NCBI GenBank assembly: GCA_017592665.1
Contig: JAGFNW010000009.1
Location: 124,001 to 188,000, forward strand
From: Streptosporangiaceae bacterium NEAU-GS5
Lineage (GTDB): Bacteria > Actinomycetota > Actinomycetes > Streptosporangiales > Streptosporangiaceae
DNA length: 64,000 bases
Reading direction: 5' to 3'
The position numbers and the translations under genes are program-made. The notes beneath the pieces are model-generated. The model saw nothing but the letters and a program-made list of their open reading frames with translations. It did no database searches and was not told the origin of the DNA. Of this stretch, positions 42,001 to 49,975 are shown piece by piece (positions within the stretch are counted from its first letter, which is position 1; every line of letters begins with the position of its first letter).

Positions 42001-43067
42001 CGGCGGGCGACTACCAGGTCTCCAGCAAGCTCCAGGTGTACGGCAAGTCGATCAACGTGGTCGGGGCAGGCCCTTGGTACACCCGGTTCTTGTCGCCGTC
42101 CGGCCAGGACAACACCGACGTCGGCTTCAGCGTCGCGTCGACGGCCAACGGCTCGTCGTTCTCGGGCTTCGCCTCCTTCGGCAACTGGGTCTCACGCGTC
42201 GACGGCCCCGGCAAGGTCTTCGATCTCAACGGCGTCTCGAACATCACCATCGACAACGTCTGGGTGGAACACCAGATGTGCATGTTCTGGGGCACCCACG
42301 TCGACCACGTCACCATCAGCAACTCCCGCATCCGCGACACGTTCGCCGACGGGATCAACATGACCAACGGCAGCGTGAGCAACCACGTCACCAACGTGGA
42401 CGCCCGCGCGACCGGCGACGACAGCTTCGCGCTGTTCGCCGCCATCGACAACTTCAACGGCGACCAGCACGACAACGTCTTCGAGAACCTGAGCGCGACG
42501 CTGACCTGGCGGGCCGCCGGCGTGGCCGTCTACGGCGGCTTCGGCAACACGTTCCGCAACATCTACATCGCCGACATGCTGGTCTACTCGGGCATCACGA
42601 TCAGCTCGCTGGACTTCGGCATCCCGATGAAGGACTTCGGGGCGTCCCCGCCCACGCAGTTCCAGAACATCTCGCTCGTACGCGCGGGCGGTCACTTCTG
42701 GGGCGCGCAGACCTTCCCGGCGATCTGGATGTTCTCGGCGTCGAAGATCTACCAGGGCATCCGGGTCAATGACGTGGACATCGTCGACCCGACGTACTCC
42801 GGGATCATGTTCCAGACCAACTACGTGGGCGGCACGGCGCAGCACCCGGTCACCGACACGATCTTCACGAACGTGTCGATCACGGGCGCGCACAAGAGCG
42901 GCGACGCCTTCGACGCCAAGTCCGGCTTCGGCATCTGGGTCAACGAGCTCCCCGAACCGGGCCAGGGCCCGGCCGTCGGCTCGGCGACCTTCAACAACCT
43001 CCGGATGAGCGACAACTTCCAGAACATCAAGAACACGACATCGACCTTCACCATCATCCAGAACTGA
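39081..43067 (+). CDS. Secreted modular GH87-type alpha-1,3-glucanase (mutanase/mycodextranase-like)
   Basis: 1328 residues. Signal peptide to about 29, F5/8-type C (discoidin) modules at about 32-170, 172-310 and 407-550, fibronectin III at 315-405, two CARDB-like domains (551-660, 661-780), a CBM35-like module (about 786-935) and a C-terminal right-handed beta-helix (about 939-1328). DTFADGINMTNG and RATGDDSFALFA carry the Asp and Asp-Asp residues that are catalytic in GH87. The likely substrate is alpha-1,3-glucan of fungal walls or dental-type mutan. ATG 39081 is 6 nt after AAGGA. Four TTA codons fall in the first 17 codons. Confidence 0.82.
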   Translation: MRVWLLRPLAALLTMTLIVIASPLSPAKAAGGPNLAAGKTASASSANAPYTAGNLNDGNQASYWESANNAFPQWAQIDLGSSTAIDQVVLKLPVGWGTRTQTLSVQGSTNGTSFSTLAGPGGYNFDPGSGNTVTINFTAATTRYVRVNITANTGWPAGQLSELEVYGASAGSGNLASGRPMNASSVNGSFAASNANDGNQATYWESTNNAFPQWLQVDLGSAVNVDRVVLKLPAAGWGARTQTLSVQGSTNGTSFTDLSASAGRVFDPASANTVTITFTAASTRYVRINITANTGWPAGQLSELEVYGSGGGGGDGQAPTAPSNLAFTETTPGQIKLTWGASTDNVGVDGYDIYANNALLTSVAGNVLTYTDTQPTTQTVSYFVKARDLAGNSSAASNTVTRNGTSGPGSNLAVGKPITASSSTFTFVATNANDNDVTTYWEGAGGAYPSVLTVQLGANAVVSSIVLKLNPDAAWGTRTQTIQVLGREQNATSFTQISPATTYTFNPASGNTVTIPVSATVADVRLSITSNSGAPAGQVAEFQVVGTPAPNPDLVVTALSASPASPVETDAITLSATVKNNGDAASGATAVSFFLSGTKVGSANVGGLSAGASSTVTANIGTRDAATYPLTATVDEANTVIEKNEANNGFTGSPLTVRPVDSSDLVASPTTWSPSNPANGNTVTFTVAIKNQGTIASASGAHGITLTVLNDAGTAVKTLTGSFTGAIAAGATTSPVNLGTWVAANGRYTVRTVIAADANELAVKQANNTSNVPLFVGRGANMPYDMYEAEDGVTGGGATVLAPNRTVGNLAGEASGRRAVTLNSTGAFVQWTTKAQANSLVVRFSIPDGTTSSLNIYVNGTFLKAINLTSHYAWLYGDETAPNNSPGSNPRHIYDEANVLLGTTVAAGSTIKLQKDAANGSQYAIDFINLEQASQVANPNPATYVVPAGFTQQDVQNALDKARMETTWVGVYLPAGDYQVSSKLQVYGKSINVVGAGPWYTRFLSPSGQDNTDVGFSVASTANGSSFSGFASFGNWVSRVDGPGKVFDLNGVSNITIDNVWVEHQMCMFWGTHVDHVTISNSRIRDTFADGINMTNGSVSNHVTNVDARATGDDSFALFAAIDNFNGDQHDNVFENLSATLTWRAAGVAVYGGFGNTFRNIYIADMLVYSGITISSLDFGIPMKDFGASPPTQFQNISLVRAGGHFWGAQTFPAIWMFSASKIYQGIRVNDVDIVDPTYSGIMFQTNYVGGTAQHPVTDTIFTNVSITGAHKSGDAFDAKSGFGIWVNELPEPGQGPAVGSATFNNLRMSDNFQNIKNTTSTFTIIQN

Positions 43068-43104
43068 CCCTCTGAACCACCGCTCCGAACCATCCCTCCG
43101 ACAA

Positions 43105-43145
43105 GCGGATGCCGCCGGATCCCTCCCCGGCGGCATCCGCCTTTG
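43105..43145 (+). terminator. Strong terminator of the glucanase gene
   Basis: Perfect 14-bp arms GCGGATGCCGCCGG (43105-43118) and CCGGCGGCATCCGC (43127-43140), an 8-nt loop, then CTTTG. Placed 37 bp after the stop. Confidence 0.85.
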
Positions 43146-43351
43146 CAGCGGACCTCTGTCCGCCACACGGACTCATCTCTCGCCTTCGATCCCCGCCCAC
43201 GCCCACGCGCGGCGAGATGGTGCGAAGCGGAGCCTCGATCCCGCGTCATGCCCGCGCGCGAGATCGTGACGCGTGGCGGCCCGCCTCAGCACCCGAGGCG
43301 GGCCGCTTGAACGGCGTAGAGCCGCGCGCTCAGGAACGTCGAGCAACGCGC

Positions 43352-44527
43352 TCAAGGAAGAGGGGCGAGGACGGTGCCGCCGGCTACGGTCAGGCCGCCC
43401 TCGCGGACGGCGAAGCCGAGGCCAGGCTCCAGCGCGACCGGACGACCCAGCTCCACTGTCACCTCGACGCTGTCCCCGGGCAGGGCCGGCCCGTCGCCCG
43501 GCAGTTCGACCCGCCCCGGCACATCGGTCGTCCGCAGGTAGAACTGCGGCCGATAGCCGGTCGACACCGGGCTCCTGCGCCCGCCCTCGTCGGCCGTGAG
43601 CAGGTGAAGCCGCGCCACGAACCGGTGGTGCGCGCGCTGGCTGCCCGGAGCCGCCAGCACCATGCCCCGCCGGATCTGGTCCCGCCGCACGCCGCGCAGC
43701 AGCAGGGCCGCGTTGTCGCCCGCCTCGCCGTACTCCATGGTCTTGCCGAACGTCTCGACGCCCGTGACCACGGCGGTGAAGCCGGCGTCGAGGCCGACGG
43801 CCTCGACCGTCTCGCCGACCCGGACTCGGCCGCGCTCGATCGCCCCGGTGACGACCGTGCCCCGGCCGGTGACCGTGAGCACGCCCTCCACGGGCATGAG
43901 GAACGGCACGTCCGTGTAGCGGACAGGCAGCGGCACATGCTCGTCGACCGCCTCGAGCAGGGCGATGACGGACCCGGCCCACGCAGGGTCGCCCTGCAGC
44001 GCCCGCAGGCCGGACACCCGTACGATCGGGCTCCCTTCATAGCCGTGCTCGGCCAGCAGGTCGCGCAGCTCCAGCTCGACCAGATCGGCGAGCTCGGGGT
44101 CGGCGCCGTCGGCCTTGTTGAGCGCGACGACCACGTGTCCGACGCCGACGCGGCGGGCGAGCAGCACGTGCTCCCGCGTCTGCGGCATGATCCCGTCCTG
44201 CGCGGACACGACCAGAATCGCGCCGTCGAGCTGCGCCGCTCCCGTGATCATGTTCTTCACGTAGTCGGCGTGGCCCGGCATGTCCACGTGCGCGTAGTGC
44301 CGGCTCGCGGTCTCGTACTCGACGTGGGCGATGTTGATCGTGATGCCCCGGGTCGCCTCCTCCGGCGTCCGGTCGATCCGGTCGAACGGCACGTACGCGG
44401 CCCCGCCTCGCGTGCTGAGCACCTTGGTGATGGCGGCGGTCAGCGTGGTCTTCCCATGGTCGACGTGACCCATCGTGCCGATGTTGAGGTGCGGCTTGGA
44501 CCGCACGTAGGTCTGCTTGGCAGACAT
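43352..44527 (-). CDS. tuf: Divergent elongation factor Tu (EF-Tu3-like)
   Basis: 391 residues, all three EF-Tu domains. G1 GHVDHGKT, G2 [15 protein letters not shown]3 [12 protein letters not shown]4 NKAD and G5 SGLRAL are present, but several invariant positions differ from housekeeping EF-Tu: INIA for INTS, MPGHAD for CPGHAD, NKAD for NKCD. This fits the tuf3 type known from Streptomyces, a low-expressed paralogue linked to stress or to resistance against EF-Tu-directed antibiotics. It is not in a ribosomal operon. ATG 44527 has AAGGA just upstream. The upstream region is unusually structured. Confidence 0.9.
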   Translation of the reverse strand: MSAKQTYVRSKPHLNIGTMGHVDHGKTTLTAAITKVLSTRGGAAYVPFDRIDRTPEEATRGITINIAHVEYETASRHYAHVDMPGHADYVKNMITGAAQLDGAILVVSAQDGIMPQTREHVLLARRVGVGHVVVALNKADGADPELADLVELELRDLLAEHGYEGSPIVRVSGLRALQGDPAWAGSVIALLEAVDEHVPLPVRYTDVPFLMPVEGVLTVTGRGTVVTGAIERGRVRVGETVEAVGLDAGFTAVVTGVETFGKTMEYGEAGDNAALLLRGVRRDQIRRGMVLAAPGSQRAHHRFVARLHLLTADEGGRRSPVSTGYRPQFYLRTTDVPGRVELPGDGPALPGDSVEVTVELGRPVALEPGLGFAVREGGLTVAGGTVLAPLP

Positions 44528-44557
44528 GATCCTTCCTTCGATCCGCGTCGGTCGCGG

Positions 44558-44615
44558 TGACCCGCAGGAGGCCGACCCTTCCCCGCCGGGTCACCTGGCC
44601 GCACAGGGAAGGGTC
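44558..44615 (-). promoter_or_regulatory. Interleaved inverted repeats in the tuf leader (possible pseudoknot/attenuator)
   Basis: Arm A TGACCC (44558-44563) pairs with GGGTCA (44588-44593); arm B GACCCTTCCC (44574-44583) pairs with GGGAAGGGTC (44606-44615). The pairs are interleaved A-B-A'-B', so they are either mutually exclusive or form an H-type pseudoknot. A third stem (GCCCGCC 44679-44685 with GGCGGGC 44692-44698) lies further upstream. Leader function is inference. Confidence 0.45.
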
Positions 44616-44833
44616 AGCGCTCGACGCCGCCGAAAAGGCCGTCGAGGAAGCCGAAGAAGGGGACGCAGGCACGCCGCGGCCCGCCCGCGATGGCGGGCGT
44701 CGCGCTGAAGACGTGCCGGATCATGCCGCCGATCATCCGGTACGGCTTCGCCGCCCGGCAACCGATTTAATGGCCGCCCAACGCCGTGCGGCCACCGGCA
44801 GCTCCCTCGCCATTGCCATCCCCGAGCGGCTCT

Positions 44834-45100
44834 CTACGGATCCCTGGATGTCCGCGGCTGGCATATACATCTGCCGACGCGCTCAAGGTCGTGGACGGAG
44901 CCACGGGCGATCAGCCACCACATGTGCACGAACTCGGTCAGCTTGCCCAGATCCCGACTTACCCGCACCTCATCCCGAGCCACGCGCAAGCCAGCGTCAC
45001 GGGCCTAACGCAGTGTCGGCGCCTCGCGGATGGTCCGGAGGTTCCGCTCAAGCGGCTTGCCGGCTGGTTCGTAGTGGCCGGCCGAGCTTTTCACGTTCAT
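44834..45100 (-). pseudogene. Decayed small gene (DUF6247-like remnant)
   Basis: On the minus strand, from ATG 45100, one frame reads MNVKSSAGHYEPAGKPLERN and continues LRTIREAPTLR, stops at TAG (45007-45005), and continues in the same frame as a sensible protein: DLGKLTEFVHMWWLIARGSVHDLE, ending at TAG 44834. The WWLIAR segment recalls short actinomycete DUF6247-type proteins, from memory. Composition is less GC-biased than neighbours. An inactivated, perhaps horizontally acquired, gene is the simplest reading. The rest of 44528-45128 shows no gene. Confidence 0.4.
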
Positions 45101-45128
45101 CGGGCGCCACCCAGATCGCTCAGAGGCG

Positions 45129-45848
45129 TCAGCCGTTGGTCTCCTCCGGCCCCGTCAAGACGTAGTCGAAGTTCGGCGGGGGTCCCACCGTCTTCTCCAG
45201 TGTTTTGATCACGGCCCGCGGGTTGTCGTACGGGCCGGGAACGTAGAACGGCTTGCCGTCCTTGCCGAAGGTGATCGCTGACCCGCCGTCCCATTCGCCG
45301 AGGTGGGCCACGGCTTCGGCGAAGTCGGGATGAGGTTCGAACCCGAGGCCGCTCGCATAGTCGACGGCGCCGAAGATCACGTGACGGGCCAGCTCAACAG
45401 GCGCCGGCACGTAGCCGGTCTCGTACGACGCGAACGACTCCTCGCGGAGTTTACGCAGGTCACGCTCGTCACCGAGCTCCGGGCCGTAGGCGTTCTTGAC
45501 GCCCAGGCAGTAGACGTCGACCAGGTAGCCGCAGATCGAGAGCTTGTCCCAGCCGTGTTTCCTGGCCACGACCACGCTGACCAGCCCGCCCGTGGTGATG
45601 TCCTCTTCGGCCGTCTCGTCGGTCCAGCCGCTCGCCGGGTCGACGGTCAGGCCGAAGCTCCACCCCGAATTGATCCAGCAGCCCATCACCTCGCCCAGCT
45701 CGCCGTCGGACCGGGTTTCGGCGGCGATGGCGCGGATCAACGGGGCCACCACCGATGGCGCGACTCCGAGTGCGCGGGCGATCTGCTTGGGCGACTGCCC
45801 TTGCCCGCGCAACGTGCGGACATCGTCGAGAAGGCGGGAGGTGTCCAT
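45129..45848 (-). CDS. HTH-containing protein of unknown function
   Basis: 239 residues. The N-terminus LLDDVRTLRGQGQSPKQIARALGVAPSVVAPLIRAI is a helix-turn-helix like those of resolvase/Homeodomain-like families. The remainder is a globular domain with DLRKLREESFASYETGY, VIFGAVDYASGLGFEPHPDF and ITFGKDGKPFYVPGPYDN, conserved-looking but not assignable by me. The central GLVSVVVARKHGWDKLSICGYLVDVYCLGVKNAY suggests a mixed alpha/beta enzyme-like core. It lies 73 nt downstream of metE on the same strand, so read-through expression is possible. Function unknown. Confidence 0.65.
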   Translation of the reverse strand: MDTSRLLDDVRTLRGQGQSPKQIARALGVAPSVVAPLIRAIAAETRSDGELGEVMGCWINSGWSFGLTVDPASGWTDETAEEDITTGGLVSVVVARKHGWDKLSICGYLVDVYCLGVKNAYGPELGDERDLRKLREESFASYETGYVPAPVELARHVIFGAVDYASGLGFEPHPDFAEAVAHLGEWDGGSAITFGKDGKPFYVPGPYDNPRAVIKTLEKTVGPPPNFDYVLTGPEETNG

Positions 45849-45921
45849 AAGACGCGCATCTTACGGGTTCGGAGCCCGGCGGGGATCGTCCTTCGGAGCA
45901 GGGGAGTCCGGACGAACAGAC

Positions 45922-48177
45922 CTAGATCGCGGCCCGTGCGGTTTTCGCGGCCGCGACCAGGGCGGTCAGAGCGGCTTCGACCTGGGCGTAGGTGCGGGTC
46001 TTGAGGCCGCAGTCGGGATTGACCCAGACCCGGTCGTGGGGGAGCGACGCGAGGATTTCGGACAGCAGTCCGGTGATCTCGTCGGTCGCCGGGATCCGTG
46101 GGGAGTGGATGTCGTACACCCCAGGTCCGAGACCGCGCTCGAATCCCCCCGCCGCGCTCAGAACCCGGCCACCGGAACGGGCGCATTCGATGCTCGTCAC
46201 ATCGGCGTCCAGGGCATCGACCGCCGACATGATCTGAGCGGCGTCCGAGTAACACAGGTGCGTGTGGATCTGCGTAGGGTCCGCCGCGCCCGCGGTGGCG
46301 TGCCGGTAGGCGCCGACCGCCCAGTCGAGGTAGTCCGGCTGATCGTCCGCACGAAGCGGCAGCAGCTCCCGCAGCGCCGGCTCGTCGACCTGGATGACGG
46401 ACACCCCGGCCGATTCCAGATCGGCCACCTCCTCGCGTACGGCGTCCGCGACCTGCCGGACGACCTCGGGCAGCGCAATGTCGCGCCGGACGAACGACCA
46501 CGCGACGATCGTCACCGGCCCGGTCAGCATGCCTTTGACAGGACGGTCGGTGAGCCGCTGCGCGTACGTGATCCAGCGCACGGTGATCGGCGCGGGCCGC
46601 TTGACGTCGCCGTAGAGGATGGGCGGACGAGTGCACCGCGAGCCGTACGACTGGACCCAGCCGTGGCGGGTCAGCGCGAAGCCCTCCAGGTGCTCGGCGA
46701 AATACCGGACCATGTCGTCGCGTTCCGGCTCGCCGTGCACCAGCACGTCGATGCCCAGCCGTTCCTGCAGCCTGATGACGCGCTCGATCTCCTGCTCGAC
46801 CAGCCTTTCGTACGCCAGCCGCGCCGAGTCCTGCCGACCGGTGCTCTGCAGGTCCGTGTCCTGCGCGGTGTCGTGCGCGGTGTCGTCCTGCTGGTCGAGC
46901 GCCGCGCGTGCCTTGCGCAGTTCGCCGGTCTGCGGGAACGATCCGGTCGTCGTGGTCGGCAGCGGCGGCAGCCGCAGGTGCGCCGCCTGCGCGGCGGCCC
47001 GTCGCGCGTACGGCGCGCGGCGGTCCCACTCCAGCCGGACGATCGTCCGTTCCGGTGCCGGCCGGGTCGTGGGGACCGCGCCCTCCTCCAGGAGCCGCGC
47101 CAGCGCGACGACCTCGCCGACCTTCTGGTCAGCGAACGCCAGCCGGGCCTTCAGCGCAGGATCCAGGTCCGTCTCCATGTCCAGGTCGTACGGCACGTGC
47201 AGCAGCGAGCACGACGTGGACACCGCGACGTCACCACCGGCCATCTCCTCGGCGGCGCGCAACCGGGCCAGCGCCCCGTCCACGTCGGTCCGCCAGACGT
47301 CGCGACCGGACACCACCCCCGCGACCACGGTCTTGCCGCGGAGCGGACGAAGGTCCTGATCCGGGGCGCGTACGAGATCGACACCCACAGCCTCGACCGG
47401 CGAGTCGGCGAGGACGCCGAGCGCCTCGCCCAGCCCGCCGAAGTAGGAGGCGACGAACAGCGCAGGCCGTTCCGCGGCACCCCCGAGGCGCTCGTACGCA
47501 CGGCGGACGGCCGCAAGCTCGGCCGCACTACGATCGGCGGCCAACGCCGGCTCGTCCAGTTGCACCCAGGCCACGCCCTCGGCCGCATACGCGGCCAGCA
47601 GCTTCTGGTATTCGGCGAGCAGGTCGTCCAGCCGGTCCAGCGGACGGAACGCCGCCGGCGCGCCCGCCGACGCCTCGGACAGCAGCAGGAGCGTGACCGG
47701 CCCGAGGATCACGGGCCGCGTTTCGTATCCCAGCGCCCGCGCTTCCCGGATCTCGTCCAGTGCCCCGTCCGCTAGCCGGAAAGCGGACGACTCGCCGATC
47801 TCCGGCACGATGTAGTGGTAGTTGGTGTCGAACCACTTGGTCATCCTCAGCGGCTTGACCCCGTCCGTGCCCCGCGCCATCGCGAAATACGCATCCTCCC
47901 CCTGATAGCGGGCGGGCGTTGCACCGAACCGGACCGCCGTGTCGAGGACATGGTCGTACAAGGAGAACGTGCCGGACGGCGGTCCGGCGAGCCCGCGGCC
48001 GGCCAGCCGTCGCCAAGTGTCGGCGCGTAGGCTCCGCCCAATCTCGAGCAGTTCGGCGCGGGAGATGCCGCCGTCCCAATACGACTCGAGGGCGCGCTTC
48101 AGCTCACGGCGCGGCCCGATCCGCGGGTATCCGAGCACGGTCGAACGAGGAAACGTGGCACGAGGAAACGTCGTCAT
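45922..48177 (-). CDS. metE: Cobalamin-independent methionine synthase
   Basis: 751 residues, the normal MetE length. N-terminal half begins TVLGYPRIGPRRELKRALESYWDG; catalytic half has TTTTGSFPQT, VLVHGEPERDDMVRYFAEHLEGF, VSVIQVDEPALRE, the zinc ligands in THLCYSD and NPDCGLKTR, and SIECARSGG. It transfers a methyl group from 5-methyltetrahydropteroyl-triglutamate to homocysteine. A short Asp/Thr-rich insertion (DQQDDTAHDTAQDTDLQS) lies in a mid-protein loop. Only 68 bp separate it from the upstream amidohydrolase, so no cobalamin riboswitch fits in front. ATG 48177 matches the family N-terminus. Confidence 0.96.
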   Translation of the reverse strand: MTTFPRATFPRSTVLGYPRIGPRRELKRALESYWDGGISRAELLEIGRSLRADTWRRLAGRGLAGPPSGTFSLYDHVLDTAVRFGATPARYQGEDAYFAMARGTDGVKPLRMTKWFDTNYHYIVPEIGESSAFRLADGALDEIREARALGYETRPVILGPVTLLLLSEASAGAPAAFRPLDRLDDLLAEYQKLLAAYAAEGVAWVQLDEPALAADRSAAELAAVRRAYERLGGAAERPALFVASYFGGLGEALGVLADSPVEAVGVDLVRAPDQDLRPLRGKTVVAGVVSGRDVWRTDVDGALARLRAAEEMAGGDVAVSTSCSLLHVPYDLDMETDLDPALKARLAFADQKVGEVVALARLLEEGAVPTTRPAPERTIVRLEWDRRAPYARRAAAQAAHLRLPPLPTTTTGSFPQTGELRKARAALDQQDDTAHDTAQDTDLQSTGRQDSARLAYERLVEQEIERVIRLQERLGIDVLVHGEPERDDMVRYFAEHLEGFALTRHGWVQSYGSRCTRPPILYGDVKRPAPITVRWITYAQRLTDRPVKGMLTGPVTIVAWSFVRRDIALPEVVRQVADAVREEVADLESAGVSVIQVDEPALRELLPLRADDQPDYLDWAVGAYRHATAGAADPTQIHTHLCYSDAAQIMSAVDALDADVTSIECARSGGRVLSAAGGFERGLGPGVYDIHSPRIPATDEITGLLSEILASLPHDRVWVNPDCGLKTRTYAQVEAALTALVAAAKTARAAI

Positions 48178-48245
48178 GGCGGGCCAGTGTGCCTGGTCCC
48201 GCCACGACAACGCTTGATCGATTGACTCCGCTTATCGGTGCCGGG

Positions 48246-49688
48246 TCACTCCTTGTCGGCGGTGTGCGTCGCCGAGCTGCGGTAGTCGGTGTACTGGTAG
48301 GGGTTGTCGAGGATCTTGGTCTGCGGGATGTCGGGGTTCATGCCCTTCGCCCAGGTCTCCTCGCCCATCGTGGACCGCAGGTATTCGATCGTCTGCTCCG
48401 CCGCGCGGCGCGCCGCGTCCAGATCGGCGCCGACCAGCCGGTGCTCGTGCTTGACCACGCGTCCGTTGATCAGCACCGTGTGCACGTCTCCGCGCTGCGC
48501 CTGGAAGGCCACCTGCCCGTACGGGTTGAGCAGCGGGAACGACACGGGCGAGGCGTCGTTCTTGATCAGTACGAGGTCGGCCTTCTGCCCGGGGGCGACA
48601 GTGCCGAGGTCGTCGCGGCCGATGGCGTGGGCGCCGCCTCGCGTGGCCCATTCGACGACCTGCTGGGCGCGCAGGCTGGAATGCGTGACCGTCTCGCCCT
48701 TGACATGCGCCTCCATGTGCTCGCGCGAGCGGTCGGCGCCGAGCGTGGACCGCATGGCGGAGAACAGATCGCCGCTCCACCACACGCTCGTGTCCATCGA
48801 CAGCGACACCGGGATGCCGTGCGCGCGGATGGCCCACGTGGGCGGGTAGCCCTGTCCGGCGCTTTGTTCGCTCTCCGTCGAGACCGAGATCGAGCCGCCG
48901 GTGGCGGCGATCCGATGATAGGAGTCGGCCGACAGCGACGCCGCGTGCACGTAGATGTTCTCCGGCCCCATGAAGCCGTTCTCGTACATGAGCCGGATGC
49001 CGTCGTCGCTGGTCGCGCCCCACACGCCGGCGTGCGTCGTAACGGCGGCGCCGAGTTCGCGGGCGACCTCGAAGGCCGGCTTCTCGGGGAACGCCGGGTC
49101 GCCGAGCACGTCGAAGGCGACCTGGAAGCCCAGCATGTCGTCGCCGGTGATCCGCCGCCCCACGAAGTCGCGGAACTCGGGCGCCGCGGTCCACACCGCG
49201 GGCGGCTGCTGGATGTTGCCGTACGCGAGGACGAACCGGCCGGGCACCGACTGCAGCGCGTCGACGGCGGCGTCGGCGTGATCGACCGTCTGCAGGCCGT
49301 GCGACCAGTCGACGACGGTCGTGACGCCGGCGTCGATCGCCTCGAGCGCGGCGAGCACGTTGCCGGCGTGCACGTCCTCGGGCCGGAAGAGCTTGCCGTG
49401 CTCCAGGTAGTACCAGACGAAGTACTGAGTGAGGGTCCAGTCGGCGCCGTAGCCGCGCATCACGGTCTGCCACATGTGCCGGTGCGTGTCGATCATGCCG
49501 GGCATGACGATGCCGCCGGAAGCGTCGATCTCGACCGTGTTCTCGGGGACCTCGAGGCCGGGACCCACCGCCGCGATTTTGTCGTCGACGACGAGGACGT
49601 CGGCGCTGGAGAGCACCTGCCGCGTGTCGTCCATCGGGAGCACTGTGCCGCCGCGCAGCACCACGGGCCGTCCGTCCATAGAGTCCAT
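48246..49688 (-). CDS. Metal-dependent amidohydrolase (TRZ/ATZ/cytosine-deaminase superfamily)
   Basis: 480 residues. The HxH metal motif DTHRHMWQ follows the N-terminal composite domain (LRGGTVLPMDDTRQVLSSADVLV), with later His ligands in TTHAGVWG and VHAASLS and the active-site Asp in SLSMDTSVWW. The C-terminal LGTVAPGQKADLVLIK completes the fold. It hydrolyses C-N bonds in cyclic or aromatic amides or deaminates heterocycles; the substrate is not clear. ATG 49688 has GGAGAGG upstream. It is divergent from the ring-cleavage operon across an operator array, so it may act in the same catabolic route. Confidence 0.88.
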   Translation of the reverse strand: MDSMDGRPVVLRGGTVLPMDDTRQVLSSADVLVVDDKIAAVGPGLEVPENTVEIDASGGIVMPGMIDTHRHMWQTVMRGYGADWTLTQYFVWYYLEHGKLFRPEDVHAGNVLAALEAIDAGVTTVVDWSHGLQTVDHADAAVDALQSVPGRFVLAYGNIQQPPAVWTAAPEFRDFVGRRITGDDMLGFQVAFDVLGDPAFPEKPAFEVARELGAAVTTHAGVWGATSDDGIRLMYENGFMGPENIYVHAASLSADSYHRIAATGGSISVSTESEQSAGQGYPPTWAIRAHGIPVSLSMDTSVWWSGDLFSAMRSTLGADRSREHMEAHVKGETVTHSSLRAQQVVEWATRGGAHAIGRDDLGTVAPGQKADLVLIKNDASPVSFPLLNPYGQVAFQAQRGDVHTVLINGRVVKHEHRLVGADLDAARRAAEQTIEYLRSTMGEETWAKGMNPDIPQTKILDNPYQYTDYRSSATHTADKE

Positions 49689-49740
49689 CGCGCCTCTCCT
49701 CATCGAGCTCGCCGTGGTTGGCCAACACTAACGAACGAGT

Positions 49741-49870
49741 GTCCGCTGTACGGTCAGCGCTACTCTAGGAGGCCCGATGCGGATGTCAAGGCCTGGCCGC
49801 CTGCGGTATGTCATGCCAGGGTTAGAGTGTGACGGACCGATGTCCGTTACACGGACGACGGCATGTCCGA
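49741..49870. promoter_or_regulatory. Array of ACGGAC/GTCCGT half-sites between divergent catabolic genes
   Basis: ACGGAC (49832-49837), GTCCGT (49842-49847) and ACGGAC (49851-49856) alternate with 4- and 3-bp spacers, giving two overlapping perfect inverted repeats; GTCCGA (49865-49870) and GTCCGC (49741-49746) are near-copies. The array sits in the 287-bp gap between the amidohydrolase and the CoA-transferase operon. A dimeric repressor controlling both directions is likely. Confidence 0.65.
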
Positions 49871-49975
49871 CGGCCTGAACGACGCACGCGCGACGCGTGT
49901 GCGGGCAGGCCCGCCGGCACGACGAGGACACGCACGAGGGGCATGCGCGACGGCATGCGATGGAGGGTGGAGACG

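Noticed and set aside
48178-48245. Cobalamin riboswitch in front of metE
   Set aside because: Only 68 bp lie between metE and the upstream gene, too short for a B12 riboswitch, and no B12-box-like sequence is seen.
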